A stretch of DNA of 64,000 nt from Sphingobacterium pedocola (lineage in GTDB: Bacteria > Bacteroidota > Bacteroidia > Sphingobacteriales > Sphingobacteriaceae), in the NCBI RefSeq assembly GCF_015209965.1, contig NZ_MU158689.1, positions 124,001-188,000 on the forward strand. Direction: 5' to 3'. The position numbers and the translations under genes were made by a program. Within the stretch, counting starts at the first letter, position 1; every line of letters starts with the position of its first letter. Below are positions 37,023 to 45,887 of the stretch, one piece after another. Under the pieces are notes generated by a model. That model did not search any database. It saw nothing but the letters and a program-made list of their open reading frames with translations, and was not told the DNA's origin.

Positions 37023-37261
37023 GGTTATGCGGATGGCGTTAAGGTGTTGCCTTGGTTGCGCGTAAAGGTGAAGTGGTGCCATACCAACTTTCGCACGAGG
37101 GAGAAGAATTTGTATACGTGATAGCAGGTGAAATGAAGATGCAGGTGGGTGATACGGATTATTTATTAAAAGCGGGTGATACTCTTTATTTCAATGCGCT
37201 ACACAAGCACGGTATCACGTCGATGACGGACGAAGTGAGGTATATTGATACCTTTGTGTAA
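37023..37261 (+). pseudogene. Frameshifted cupin-domain fragment
   Basis: From 37052 the frame reads VARKGEVVPYQLSHEGEEFVYVIAGE and on to AGDTLYFNALHKHGI, a cupin domain like the C-terminal half of XRE-cupin regulators. There is no ATG, and the frame closes 12 nt upstream. In a different frame, just before, GYADGVKVLP (37023-37052) looks like the preceding protein segment, so a single-base shift near 37052 is likely. The N-terminal helix-turn-helix is absent; the fragment starts directly at the T-run of the upstream terminator. Confidence 0.5.
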
Positions 37262-37880
37262 TGCAATTCCGTATTTTATCGGCAGCGACGCAAACGAAAT
37301 CGATCGATAGCCGGTGTACGGCTGGCGGTTGATGAACGTAGCAGGGGACTTAAAAGTGCATTCCAATGTGGAATGTACGTGTGCCCCAAATTCTGTTTGC
37401 ATCGAAAAGCACCATGTTCTGTTAAGATGCGTTCCTTGACACTCCAGCACCGAAATCAAAATAGAGGGTTGCACCCCATAGCCGTTGCCTATCCTTGCGG
37501 TTTCGAAAATGTTTTTTTTACCGTGAGGGCTTAGCTGATTGGATGATTGGAATTTGATGCCGATAGGACTTATTGCATTCATGAACGCAATGTCTTTAAG
37601 ATAACCCTGATCTACTTGTTGGATAAAGCGCGCTACAATAGGAAAAAGCTCATTTGATCGATTTTTCCCCTATAAATAAACTATAATTGAACATTTGATT
37701 ACCATGTATTGAATATCTTTGATGAGAATCTGGATTAAACCTTCATGTGGACAGCGTTATTTTTAGCGGTCTATTTAAGTTAGATGTTATTTTATGTTTT
37801 TGGCCTATCGATCGCGGATCGTTTGTCTTGAAAATGAATGCGGATGTAAATAATTTGTGAAATATAATAGTGTTTATAAA
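37262..37880. other. Gene-poor 619-bp stretch
   Basis: No gene recognised. A minus-strand frame (start 37582, stop 37199) is open for 127 codons and continues open upstream to about 37660. It has some protein-like stretches (FIQQVDQGYLKDIAFMNAIS) but no family I know and an overlap with the cupin remnant. It may be a decayed gene. The last 150 bp are AT-rich and should carry the promoter for the gene at 37881. Confidence 0.35.
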
Positions 37881-39122
37881 ATGAAAAGTATACTAGTTAT
37901 TACTGCTTGTTTTCTGCTATGTAATATAGCGGTATTTGGACAGCAAAGAACCAATAAGGAAGCCAAGCAGATATCGGAACGTATGTTTTGGGTGCAGCAG
38001 ATGGATAAAATGTGCAGGCCTGTTATTCAGAATCTTGCGAATGATAGTCTGCGCATTGCCATGCCACAAGTCACTTCTGAACATGTGGACAATAGGGAGC
38101 ATCGAATAAAAGTACAATATGTGGAGGTGCTTGGGCGTGTATTAAGTGGTATTGCACCGTGGTTACAGCTTGAGGGCGGGAACGATGAAGAGGTGGCATT
38201 ACGTAATCAATATAGAACATGGATTTTGAAGGGGTTGCAAAATGCGTTGGATAGTAACGCAAATGACTTTATGCGCTTTGATATTGGCGGGCAACAGTTG
38301 GTAGATGCATCTTTTTTGGCCTTTGCGTTCGTACGTGCACCCTGGCTGTGGGAGAATCTTGATAATGCTAGTCGGGTAAAGCTGGTGCAGTCTATCATGG
38401 TTACCCGAAGGTTTAGGCCGGTTTTTTCAAATTGGTTGCTGTTTTCGGCAATGAATGAAGCATTTTTAGCCAAGTATGGCTTTGACTGGGATGTAATGCG
38501 GATTGATTACGCGTTGCGCCAGATGGAGCAATGGTATGTGGGCGACGGGATGTATAATGATGGTGTTCATTTTGCTTACGATTATTACAACAGCTATGTC
38601 ATTCATCCTTACCTAGCCGGAATTGCCGAAGTGGTCGGTGAAAAGACAGATGCATACAGAGGGATGTTCGATAAGATCAAAAAGAGAAATCAGCGGTATG
38701 CGATCATTCAGGAGAGATTGATTAATACGGATGGAACTTATCCCCCGTCAGGTCGGTCGATCATATACCGGGGAGCAGCATTCCATCATCTGGCCGATAT
38801 GTCGTGGAGGAAGAGTCTACCGGAAGAATTGAAGCCGGCACAAGTGCGGGGAGCATTGACGGCCGTTATTACCAAGACTTTAGAAAGCCCGACTACATAC
38901 AAAGACGGATGGCTTACGATAGGTCTATACGGAGCACAGCCGGGCTTGGGTGATTTTTATAACAATCAAGGAAGTCCATATTTATGTGCGACGATCTTTT
39001 TGCCGCTTGGACTTTCTGAATTGGATGAATTCTGGACAGCGCCTGCCTTGCCTTGGTCGTCGCAGTTGATTTGGAGCGGGCAGCTGGACGCAAAAAAAGA
39101 CTATGGGGTAGATTTAAGATAG
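37881..39122 (+). CDS. Secreted DUF2264-family protein
   Basis: 413 aa from the ATG at 37881; the frame opens at a GTG 24 nt earlier. The signal peptide ends at AVFGQQ. DUF2264 features include FWVQQMDKMCRPVIQNLA, the NWLLFSAMNEAFL segment and YPPSGRSIIYRGAAFHHLA. The predicted fold is an alpha/alpha-barrel, as in polysaccharide lyases and unsaturated glucuronyl hydrolases, and members often occur in glycan-degradation clusters. Here it stands alone, so the substrate is unknown. Confidence 0.82.
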   Translation: MKSILVITACFLLCNIAVFGQQRTNKEAKQISERMFWVQQMDKMCRPVIQNLANDSLRIAMPQVTSEHVDNREHRIKVQYVEVLGRVLSGIAPWLQLEGGNDEEVALRNQYRTWILKGLQNALDSNANDFMRFDIGGQQLVDASFLAFAFVRAPWLWENLDNASRVKLVQSIMVTRRFRPVFSNWLLFSAMNEAFLAKYGFDWDVMRIDYALRQMEQWYVGDGMYNDGVHFAYDYYNSYVIHPYLAGIAEVVGEKTDAYRGMFDKIKKRNQRYAIIQERLINTDGTYPPSGRSIIYRGAAFHHLADMSWRKSLPEELKPAQVRGALTAVITKTLESPTTYKDGWLTIGLYGAQPGLGDFYNNQGSPYLCATIFLPLGLSELDEFWTAPALPWSSQLIWSGQLDAKKDYGVDLR

Positions 39123-39327
39123 GTGTGTCAGCTTTTATCAGTTACGGTAATATGTCTTTTTGTTGCCGGGGAACCTGCGCTATCTGCCGTATTTGACGCA
39201 GGGCGCACCGGACCCGAGCGGGGTTGTATAGCTCACGATTGGGTTCCACGAGGTCTTCGAATCAACAGCCTAAATAATTTAACATATATTAATCTATGGA
39301 AATAGTCGTCTTTTAATTTTTTTATTT

Positions 39328-39335
39328 TACATTTG
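39328..39335 (+). promoter_or_regulatory. -7 element upstream of the TauE/SafE gene
   Basis: TACATTTG matches TAnnTTTG, 29 nt before the ATG at 39364. No -33 TTTG was seen at the right spacing. Confidence 0.35.
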
Positions 39336-39363
39336 TGCGTTCACCAGATGTTATAAAACTTAT

Positions 39364-40263
39364 ATGGAAAAAGCGCTGTCGGCATTAAATCTGAATAAAC
39401 TAAAAGGAAAAGTCACCTTAAAGCATGTAGGATGGGTTATCGTTTTTTTAAAAGTCGTTATTCTGCTGTATTTTATTCATTTAATAATTGAAGGTGTTCA
39501 AACGAATTCTTTTCAGTTTGGATCTATGTTTTTCGGTTTCGTACTTGCTGGATTTGTAGCGCAATTAATCGATGGTGCTTTAGGAATGGCCTATGGTGTG
39601 AGCTGTACGAGTTTATTGCTGTGGTTTGGTATTCCACCTAAGTTTGCGTCGGCTAGTGTACACACATCTGAAATATTTACTACTGGCGTGTCAGGTTTGT
39701 CACACATCCGTTTTAAAAATATTGACAAAAAGCTGTTCTTTCAGATTGCAATAACAGGAAGTATAGGTGCTATACTTGGTGCTTATTTGCTATCTGATAT
39801 ACTCGACGGCAACTTAATAAAGCCGTATATCTCTATTTATTTATTGGGACTGGGGTTGTACCTGCTTTTAAAAGCCTACAGAAACAAGGCCAAGGCAGCA
39901 CGTAAAATAAAGAACGCGCCGCTTCTAGCATTTTGCGGTGGTTTATTGGATGCCATCGGTGGTGGTGGCTGGGGGCCAATCGTTACTTCGAATTTATTAA
40001 GCCAAGGAAAAAATGCGCGCGAATCCATCGGCACAGTTAATACTGCAGAATTTTTTGTTACCTATTTTGCAACAGCAGTATTTATTTTCGTACTAGGCGT
40101 ACAGCATCTAGAGATCGTATTAGGTCTTATCATCGGTGGTGTTATTGCGGCGCCCGTGGGTGCATACGTAGCTTCCCGAATAAATCAACGTGTTTTGCTT
40201 ACGCTAGTAGGTGTGATGGTGGTGTTAATTTCCTCCTGGGGCATCTTTCAAGCCTGGTTCTAA
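39364..40263 (+). CDS. TauE/SafE-family sulfite or organosulfonate exporter
   Basis: 299 aa with eight or nine hydrophobic segments. There are two halves with the family's repeated motif: FVAQLIDGALGMAYGVS (about 70) and FCGGLLDAIGGGGWGPI (about 190). The family moves sulfite, sulfoacetate or similar anions through the inner membrane. No sulfur-metabolism gene is adjacent, although a putative sulfite-oxidation operon begins 13 kb downstream. Substrate is inferred from the family only. Confidence 0.85.
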   Translation: MEKALSALNLNKLKGKVTLKHVGWVIVFLKVVILLYFIHLIIEGVQTNSFQFGSMFFGFVLAGFVAQLIDGALGMAYGVSCTSLLLWFGIPPKFASASVHTSEIFTTGVSGLSHIRFKNIDKKLFFQIAITGSIGAILGAYLLSDILDGNLIKPYISIYLLGLGLYLLLKAYRNKAKAARKIKNAPLLAFCGGLLDAIGGGGWGPIVTSNLLSQGKNARESIGTVNTAEFFVTYFATAVFIFVLGVQHLEIVLGLIIGGVIAAPVGAYVASRINQRVLLTLVGVMVVLISSWGIFQAWF

Positions 40264-40336
40264 AGAAGATAATAGCTAAGCTACTTGCCATTCGGTATCC
40301 CCCTGGAAGTAATTTGATAAGGATTTGATGATACTA

Positions 40337-40912
40337 TTATACTCTTAACAAGCCACGGAATCCCCTCGCTCCGTAGTAAGATTCGGCCCCGTTATGATAA
40401 ATAAACACGCGACCGAAGCGCCAATCACCAAAAATTGCACCTCCGAGTTCTCTAATGTCAGCTGGAGTTGCTACCCAGCTGGATGTTTTCGTGTCAAATT
40501 TTCCTAGCTGCTGCAGTTCACGGTATTGTTCTTCCGTTAATAATTCAATACCCATCTCGGATGCCATACCAACTGCACTGTTTTTTGGTTTGTGTTCTTT
40601 CCTTGATTCCAGTGCGTCGTGATCGTAACATACACTTCTACGGCCTTTGGGACTTTCCGTTGCACAATCGCAAAAAATAAATTCATCTGTTTTTGCATCG
40701 TAACCAATTACATCCGGCTCGCCCCCTGTTTCCTCCATTTCATTAATCGACCAAAGCTTCTCGTTATTGTTTTCAAGTTTGGTTTGTATTTTACACCACT
40801 CAAGTCCCTGATGACGGTCCATATTCTTTTCAAAACGGGTGTGTAGTACCTGGAATAATTCCAATATTCGTTCTTGCGGCAGTGCTGTCCCGTTGTTTAT
40901 TGTTTTTTTCAT
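40337..40912 (-). CDS. DUF4256-family protein
   Basis: 191 aa, full length for DUF4256. Conserved stretches are HQGLEWCKIQTKLE, EETGGEPDVIGYD, FIFCDCATESPKGRRSVCYD and GDWRFGRVFIYHNGAESYY. No catalytic activity is known for the family. It probably belongs to the minus-strand unit with the DoxX, AHSA1 and ArsR genes (90 bp gap to the DoxX gene). Confidence 0.8.
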   Translation of the reverse strand: MKKTINNGTALPQERILELFQVLHTRFEKNMDRHQGLEWCKIQTKLENNNEKLWSINEMEETGGEPDVIGYDAKTDEFIFCDCATESPKGRRSVCYDHDALESRKEHKPKNSAVGMASEMGIELLTEEQYRELQQLGKFDTKTSSWVATPADIRELGGAIFGDWRFGRVFIYHNGAESYYGARGFRGLLRV

Positions 40913-41001
40913 ACGTATCTAGTTATTTATTCATTTGTGTCTGTTGAATCGCCAAGCTAAATTCATGCTGCTTTGGCGGTATACAGGTTAGATTTCCATG
41001 T

Positions 41002-41397
41002 TTAAATTCTTCTATTCGAGGGCCTATAATACCACGATATTATCGCGAGCACCAAAAGCAACGTAGATGGAAGTATGTCGGTTATGGGGTCTTTCAGCGC
41101 GATATGGGAGATTGTTGCTCCGGATGCTACAAAGAAAAAACCAGCATAAGCCCACTCTTTTAATACCCAAAATCGAGGAAGCAATATAGCAATTACGCCC
41201 AATATTTTCCAAATGCCTATTATCGTAAGCAAGTAACTCGGGTAACCTAGGTGGTTAAAGGCTCGAACCTCTTCTTCCATTTTTATCAATTGCACTATCC
41301 CGGTCGAAAGCATTCCTAAAGCCAGCCAAATAGTTGCAATCCAGTAGATGATTTTCTTAAACTTCGTCGCGCTTTTAAATTCGGTCGTTGTTATCAT
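41002..41397 (-). CDS. DoxX-family small membrane protein
   Basis: 131 aa with four hydrophobic segments (IIYWIATIWLALGMLSTGI, YLLTIIGIWKILGVIAILL, WAYAGFFFVASGATISHI and ILPSTLLLVLAIISWYY). The DoxX-like layout is typical of ArsR-AHSA1-DoxX operons in Bacteroidota. It starts 9 bp after the AHSA1 stop. Function is unproven. Confidence 0.8.
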   Translation of the reverse strand: MITTTEFKSATKFKKIIYWIATIWLALGMLSTGIVQLIKMEEEVRAFNHLGYPSYLLTIIGIWKILGVIAILLPRFWVLKEWAYAGFFFVASGATISHIALKDPITDILPSTLLLVLAIISWYYRPSNRRI

Positions 41398-41406
41398 GGT
41401 TGTTTA

Positions 41407-41871
41407 TTATATGTTAGTCATAATTTTTTGTAATTGATTGTGTGCCATATTGATGCCTTTTGCGAAAGGCATTTGTAGCATCAGATCTCTGTCGGCGGTC
41501 GATTTATAAATTATATGTATGGTTAATTTACTGTTTTCGTTTGTAAGTTCTGTAAATTCCAGGAACTCGAGTTGTACGGGGAACGGCGTATCCTCCATTT
41601 CAAATGTTCGGGTAATTTTCTGATTCGGTATATATTCGTGAATCACACCGTTTGCTCGAAATAGTGTATTTCCCTGTGCGTCTTTTGTTTCAAATAGGTA
41701 GGCGCCGTGGGGTTTACTTTCCAATTTAAGCACGTTGTTGCCCATCCATTGTTCTACTAGTTCGGCTTCTGTGTATGCTTTGAAAAGCAAGTTTACGGGT
41801 AATTCAAATTCTCGCGTAATGATAATTTCCTGTTTGCCGTCTTCAGCGTTTACTTTTGTTTTTAACTCCAT
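41407..41871 (-). CDS. SRPBCC/AHSA1-domain protein
   Basis: 154 aa of helix-grip fold: TREFELPVNLLFKAYTEAELVEQW at the start is the AHSA1 hallmark, then NKLTIHI-type strands and a C-terminal long helix (AHNQLQKIMTNI). It forms a hydrophobic ligand pocket in relatives. It begins 7 bp after the ArsR gene stop and is almost certainly controlled by that repressor. Confidence 0.85.
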   Translation of the reverse strand: MELKTKVNAEDGKQEIIITREFELPVNLLFKAYTEAELVEQWMGNNVLKLESKPHGAYLFETKDAQGNTLFRANGVIHEYIPNQKITRTFEMEDTPFPVQLEFLEFTELTNENSKLTIHIIYKSTADRDLMLQMPFAKGINMAHNQLQKIMTNI

Positions 41872-41878
41872 TATACCG

Positions 41879-42199
41879 TTATTTAGATTTGTAATTTCTC
41901 ATCACAGCTTCCAGCTTGTTGAACCGGTCATCCCACATTTGACGGAATGGCTCAACGAAATCCGCGATCTCTTTTATTTTTTTTGGATTAAGTTGATAAT
42001 AGATTTCTCGGCCAGTCTGCTCTTTTTCCAGTAACTCACACTCCGTCAGAATTTGCAGGTGTTTGGAAACAGTGGGTCTTGCGGTATCAAAGTTTGATGC
42101 GATTGCTCCAGCTGTCATCGATTGGGAAGCCAGTAGCAATAATATTGCCCGTCGTGTCGGATCGGCTATGGCCTGAAATACATCTCTTCTTAAATTCAT
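41879..42199 (-). CDS. ArsR-family winged-helix repressor
   Basis: 106 aa. [25 protein letters not shown] and the recognition helix [12 protein letters not shown] form the winged helix. No metal-binding Cys pair is present, so it belongs to the non-metal ArsR branch found with AHSA1 genes. It is the first gene of the minus-strand operon. An 18-bp perfect palindrome sits exactly between its -33 and -7 promoter boxes, a good autoregulatory operator. Confidence 0.9.
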   Translation of the reverse strand: MNLRRDVFQAIADPTRRAILLLLASQSMTAGAIASNFDTARPTVSKHLQILTECELLEKEQTGREIYYQLNPKKIKEIADFVEPFRQMWDDRFNKLEAVMRNYKSK

Positions 42200-42217
42200 T
42201 GTGAAGTCATTTGACTA

Positions 42218-42249
42218 CAAATTTAATCGTAGTTATTTAACTACGCAAA
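42218..42249 (-). promoter_or_regulatory. Promoter of the arsR operon
   Basis: On the minus strand: TTTG (42249-42246), a 20-nt spacer, then TAAATTTG (42225-42218). Both boxes and the spacing match the Bacteroidota consensus. Confidence 0.75.
42228..42245. promoter_or_regulatory. Perfect palindromic operator for ArsR
   Basis: CGTAGTTA-TT-TAACTACG, an 18-bp perfect palindrome filling the promoter spacer of the arsR operon. A further half-site (GACTAC, 42213-42218) overlaps the -7 box. Confidence 0.7.
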
Positions 42250-42283
42250 TTTTTTTATTAATTTTTTTATCAAATTGAAAGCC

Positions 42284-42291
42284 TATATTTG
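42284..42291 (+). promoter_or_regulatory. -7 element upstream of the MFS gene
   Basis: TATATTTG matches TAnnTTTG, 55 nt before the ATG at 42347. No -33 TTTG at the expected spacing. It diverges from the arsR promoter. Confidence 0.45.
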
Positions 42292-42346
42292 CCCGTTAAT
42301 CAGTAAGAGGGCTCCCTTCCCATAGGGAATAAATGGAATAACAGGT

Positions 42347-43570
42347 ATGGATACACAAACGTCGACTTCTCCGGTAGTTAAAAATACAGTATACGCTATT
42401 TTATTTGCAATTAGCTTCAGTCATTTGCTTAATGATTTAATGCAGGCAGTCGTTCCGGCTATTTATCCGATGCTGAAGGAGAATTTCAAATTGAGCTTTA
42501 CACAGGTGGGGTTAATTACGTTGGTATTCCAGTTGTCGGCTTCCATATTTCAACCTTTAGTGGGGTACTATACCGATAAACGCCCGAATCCGCTATCCTT
42601 AGCTATCGGTATGGGGTTTACATTGGTTGGGTTAGTCTGCATGTCAATGGCACCGAGTTATGGGTTTGTTCTGGCTTCGGTGAGCTTGATCGGGATAGGA
42701 TCCTCGATCTTCCATCCGGAAGCATCGCGTGTTGCGCAGTTGGCATCGGGGGGTAAGAAAGGTTTGGCTCAGTCTATCTTTCAGGTAGGCGGGAATGCAG
42801 GGAGCGCCATTGGCCCGTTGATTGCCGCTTTGATTGTTATTCCGCACGGTCAGGCTTATGTCAGCTGGTTTGCTTTATTCGCGTTATTGGCCATCGTTGT
42901 ACTAACAGCTGTAGGCAAGTGGTACAAAGCAAATATGGTCGTAAAAACAACATCAACAGGCGGCGCGGTTAAACTTGAGGTAGGGACACCGGTGTTAAGT
43001 AGGGGGAAAATTACGCTTTCGATTACTATTTTATTGATACTAATTTTTTCTAAGTATTTTTATATGGCTTCCATGACAAGCTATTTTACGTTTTATTTAA
43101 TTGATAAATTTGGTCTCTCGGTTCAACAATCCCAAATCTATCTTTTTGCTTTTCTGGCGGCTGTTGCCGCAGGTACCATTCTTGGCGGGCCTTTGGGTGA
43201 TAGATATGGACGCAAGCTTATTATTTGGGTTTCTATTTTAGGAGCTGCTCCTTTTACGTTGCTTTTGCCCCATATGGATCTTTTCTGGACAGTCGTGCTA
43301 GCTGTATTGATTGGTGTAATTATTTCTTCTGCTTTTTCCGCTATCTTGGTTTACGCGACCGATCTAGTTCCGGGAAAAGTCGGTATGATAGCGGGTCTCT
43401 TTTTTGGTTTTGCCTTCGGAATGGGAGGGATCGGTTCTGCGTTATTAGGCTGGTTGGCTGATCGTACGAGTATACAATACGTCTTTCAGGTCTGTGCTTA
43501 TCTGCCATTGATTGGTATTATAACAGGATTATTGCCTAATATTGCAGGAAAACGGAATAAGAAGGGCTAA
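42347..43570 (+). CDS. Fosmidomycin-resistance-type MFS efflux transporter
   Basis: 407 aa with 12 hydrophobic segments. SFSHLLNDLMQAVVPAIYPML at the N-terminus, the MFS loop GYYTDKRPNP, and GIGSSIFHPEASRVAQLASGG are typical of the Fsr family. It would export small toxic molecules. It is divergent from the arsR operon, whose operator region lies 100-120 bp away, so ArsR might influence it too. Confidence 0.85.
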   Translation: MDTQTSTSPVVKNTVYAILFAISFSHLLNDLMQAVVPAIYPMLKENFKLSFTQVGLITLVFQLSASIFQPLVGYYTDKRPNPLSLAIGMGFTLVGLVCMSMAPSYGFVLASVSLIGIGSSIFHPEASRVAQLASGGKKGLAQSIFQVGGNAGSAIGPLIAALIVIPHGQAYVSWFALFALLAIVVLTAVGKWYKANMVVKTTSTGGAVKLEVGTPVLSRGKITLSITILLILIFSKYFYMASMTSYFTFYLIDKFGLSVQQSQIYLFAFLAAVAAGTILGGPLGDRYGRKLIIWVSILGAAPFTLLLPHMDLFWTVVLAVLIGVIISSAFSAILVYATDLVPGKVGMIAGLFFGFAFGMGGIGSALLGWLADRTSIQYVFQVCAYLPLIGIITGLLPNIAGKRNKKG

Positions 43571-43642
43571 AGATTTGTCATCCATTTAACATAACGCTGT
43601 AATTGACTTGGCTGTTCGAGATTTTTTCTGTATTATCCAGTT

Positions 43643-44095
43643 ATGGAATTACAAAAAAGAATAGAAGAATACAACAAGCGTTATCTGTTTTTAGATCACC
43701 CTAGGAATTTTGACTTTAGTGCCTCGCCAGAACGATTGATTTATCGTAATGAAGCGTTGAGGTTGGTTGATAGGAAGCTGTATGAAGAATATTTGCTGGC
43801 AAACTATCCTGAAACGGTAGATAATGAAATGATGGATTTCGATAACGTCGCGAAAAACCTATTGATGCTAAATAATTTTGAAGCGATGAGGTACTTTGAA
43901 AATAACGATATAGACCTCCTGCGATCCGATATCTTTATTTACGATGATGATTCTATTGTAACACCAGTCCCGATGAATGCAGCGCAGCCGATGCACGAAG
44001 CAGCGACTGCGGAAGAACTAATAGGGAATTATGCGCAATCTAAATTTGTAGTGGACAAACGCAATTTTGTATGGATTGATACTTCGTCGCTGTAA
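43643..44095 (+). CDS. Conserved-looking cytoplasmic protein of unknown function
   Basis: 150 aa without signal or membrane segments; no family recognised. It is acidic and largely helical (LVDRKLYEEYLLANYPETVD, VAKNLLMLNNFEAMRYFEN), with a short C-terminal beta-like end (KFVVDKRNFVWIDTSSL). The clean start and codon use similar to neighbours support a real gene. It lies 72 bp after the MFS gene and converges on the oxygenase gene. Confidence 0.6.
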   Translation: MELQKRIEEYNKRYLFLDHPRNFDFSASPERLIYRNEALRLVDRKLYEEYLLANYPETVDNEMMDFDNVAKNLLMLNNFEAMRYFENNDIDLLRSDIFIYDDDSIVTPVPMNAAQPMHEAATAEELIGNYAQSKFVVDKRNFVWIDTSSL

Positions 44096-44104
44096 GGTGG
44101 CTGT

Positions 44105-45067
44105 TTACATTTTCAATCCGATCTCCCTTAGTCGCTCATCCAAATACTGTCCTGCGGTGTAATCGGCATACGTTTTTGGATATTGTTCAGAGATGCAGCT
44201 GTCCAAGCTGGTTAAACTCATGGTAGATTTCGGATGTAAAAAGAATGGTACGGAATAGCGGGATGTTGTCATCAATTCATGGGGAGGATTGACCACGCGG
44301 TGTGTCGTAGATTTGAGCTTATTGTTGGTGAGGCGTTGCAACATATCACCCACATTCACAACGATATCTTCCCCTTTGGCCTTGATAGGAAACCAGGTTC
44401 CTTCTTTAGTTAATACTTCAAGCCCGTCTGCGCTGGCACCAATTAATAAGGTGATCAAATTGATATCTTCATGTGCTCCCGCCCGTACCGCATCCGGTGA
44501 AATAGTGTCCGGATTTTCGATGGGAAAATAATGTATTGCCCGTAATATGGAGTTTCCATTGATGACGAATTTCTCAAAATAATTTTCCTCTAAATCGAGG
44601 TAGACGGCGATGGCTTTTAATAGGTTACGGCCTGCATCTTCCAGTTTTTTGTAAACCTGTGCTGTAATTTCATTGAATTGCGGCAGCTCAGCTACTTTCG
44701 GGTTATCTGGAAAGTCTGCTTTTGAATACGTTTCACCCACAATGGTTTGGCCACGTTGCCAAAATTCTTTTAGATCCGGTGTACTGGCATCTTTAGCTTT
44801 TTCGCGTCCCTTGGCTGTATATCCACGCTGTCCGGCGAGTTCCGGAAATTCATATCGGCGTTTTGCATCTTCAGGTAAATCGAAAAACGATTTAACCACT
44901 TTGTATAAGTCGTCAATAAGCTGTTGACTCAACCCGTGATTGGCGATGGTGACAAAACCCGTGTCGTTGAAGGCCTTACCGATATCCTGAGAAAATTGTT
45001 TACGTTGCGCCGCAGATCCTTGTGTATAGTTCAAAAGGTCTAATCGGGGTATGTTTACGAGTGCCAT
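44105..45067 (-). CDS. Isopenicillin-N-synthase-like 2-oxoglutarate/Fe(II) dioxygenase
   Basis: 320 aa from the ATG at 45067 (the TTG three codons earlier is less likely). The N-terminal DIOX_N domain has TGFVTIANHGL. The Fe(II) triad is His and Asp in GAHEDINLITLLI (about 205) and His in STTHRVVNP (about 262), with the 2-oxoglutarate Arg in TSRYSVPFF. The oxidised substrate is unknown. Its only neighbours are an unknown gene and a 750-bp gap. Confidence 0.88.
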   Translation of the reverse strand: MALVNIPRLDLLNYTQGSAAQRKQFSQDIGKAFNDTGFVTIANHGLSQQLIDDLYKVVKSFFDLPEDAKRRYEFPELAGQRGYTAKGREKAKDASTPDLKEFWQRGQTIVGETYSKADFPDNPKVAELPQFNEITAQVYKKLEDAGRNLLKAIAVYLDLEENYFEKFVINGNSILRAIHYFPIENPDTISPDAVRAGAHEDINLITLLIGASADGLEVLTKEGTWFPIKAKGEDIVVNVGDMLQRLTNNKLKSTTHRVVNPPHELMTTSRYSVPFFLHPKSTMSLTSLDSCISEQYPKTYADYTAGQYLDERLREIGLKM

Positions 45068-45823
45068 ATTTAACAAGTTGTTTGATGCAAAGTTAATGGA
45101 ATATTATCGTCTGGAAAATTTTTGTAACGGGAATATGAAGGGGTAATGTTTGAAATTGTAAATTTAAGGAACGTATTTTTTAAACAAATTTCTTCTACTG
45201 ATTCTAGATTGTATTTGCATGCATTGCTTTCCATATTTTTCTATTTGTCGCTCAAGCCGCGACTGGCTCGTCCTTTTGTCTTGTCAAAAGGACGCAAAAC
45301 CGTGTCGCTGTACCCATTTGCCACAGTGGCTAGTGCCTCCTCCTGCTATTGGCAAATGGCTAAGGCGACATTGCCGTGCGCGTAAGGGTAGTGCGTTTAT
45401 TATTAATATTGAGCTTATACTTCTGCTGAATTGAAAAAAGCGGCCTTAGCGGATTTGGACGTGGAGGCAGCAGATGATGTGCTGCAGAAGCGTACAGCTA
45501 GCATTTAACCAAGCAGATCTCAGCCTTTGCTGTGGCACAGAGCGCTGGAGGCCTAAGAGCTGCGCATTGCATCATCGCGTCGCCGAAACGACAAATACGG
45601 TACAGCCTTGTCTTTTTTGCTTCGTTTTTGTGACAAGACAAAAATGAAGGCCCTGTCGTGGCAACGACGGATAGGTAATGTGAGGGGCAAAAAAAACTGA
45701 AAAAAATACCTTCGTTTTAACCCGACAATAAATCTAAAAGCGCTTTCTAGATCCATCCATCACGACTTGAAGCCATCAAACAGCTAGAGGTCATTAAGAA
45801 TAGATTAAAAAAATAGTAAACTA
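45068..45823. repeat. Gene-free stretch bounded by an inverted repeat pair
   Basis: About 750 bp without a gene. A 10-bp hairpin (45269-45278 with 45285-45294) contains TTTTGTCTTGTCA (45274-45286). The same 13 bases occur inverted at 45631-45643, and both copies continue with a similar A-rich tract ending GCAAAA. Between them lies a GC-richer block, including 29 or so open codons ending AALADLDVEAADDVLQKR without a start. It looks like a small non-autonomous insertion or a remnant of one. Confidence 0.45.
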
Positions 45824-45858
45824 TTTGAAATATCAAATCTAAGTAGTAAATTTGATAT
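45824..45858 (+). promoter_or_regulatory. Promoter and operator of the marR-fad operon
   Basis: TTTG (45824-45827), a 19-nt spacer, then TAAATTTG (45847-45854). An inverted repeat ATATCAAAT (45830-45838) and ATTTGATAT (45850-45858), 11 nt apart, spans the spacer and -7 box. A MarR-type protein bound there would block transcription. Confidence 0.7.
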
Positions 45859-45887
45859 GCTTGCATAACAAAAGAACAGGCCCAAGT

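Noticed and set aside
37199..37582. Minus-strand 127-codon ORF (open further upstream)
   Set aside because: Some stretches look protein-like, but there is no recognised family. It overlaps the cupin remnant and lacks a clear ribosome site, so it is described only as part of the gap.
39123..39305. 60-codon plus-strand ORF immediately after the DUF2264 stop
   Set aside because: It starts with GTG directly behind a stop codon, has no ribosome site and no protein-like features beyond a short hydrophobic start.
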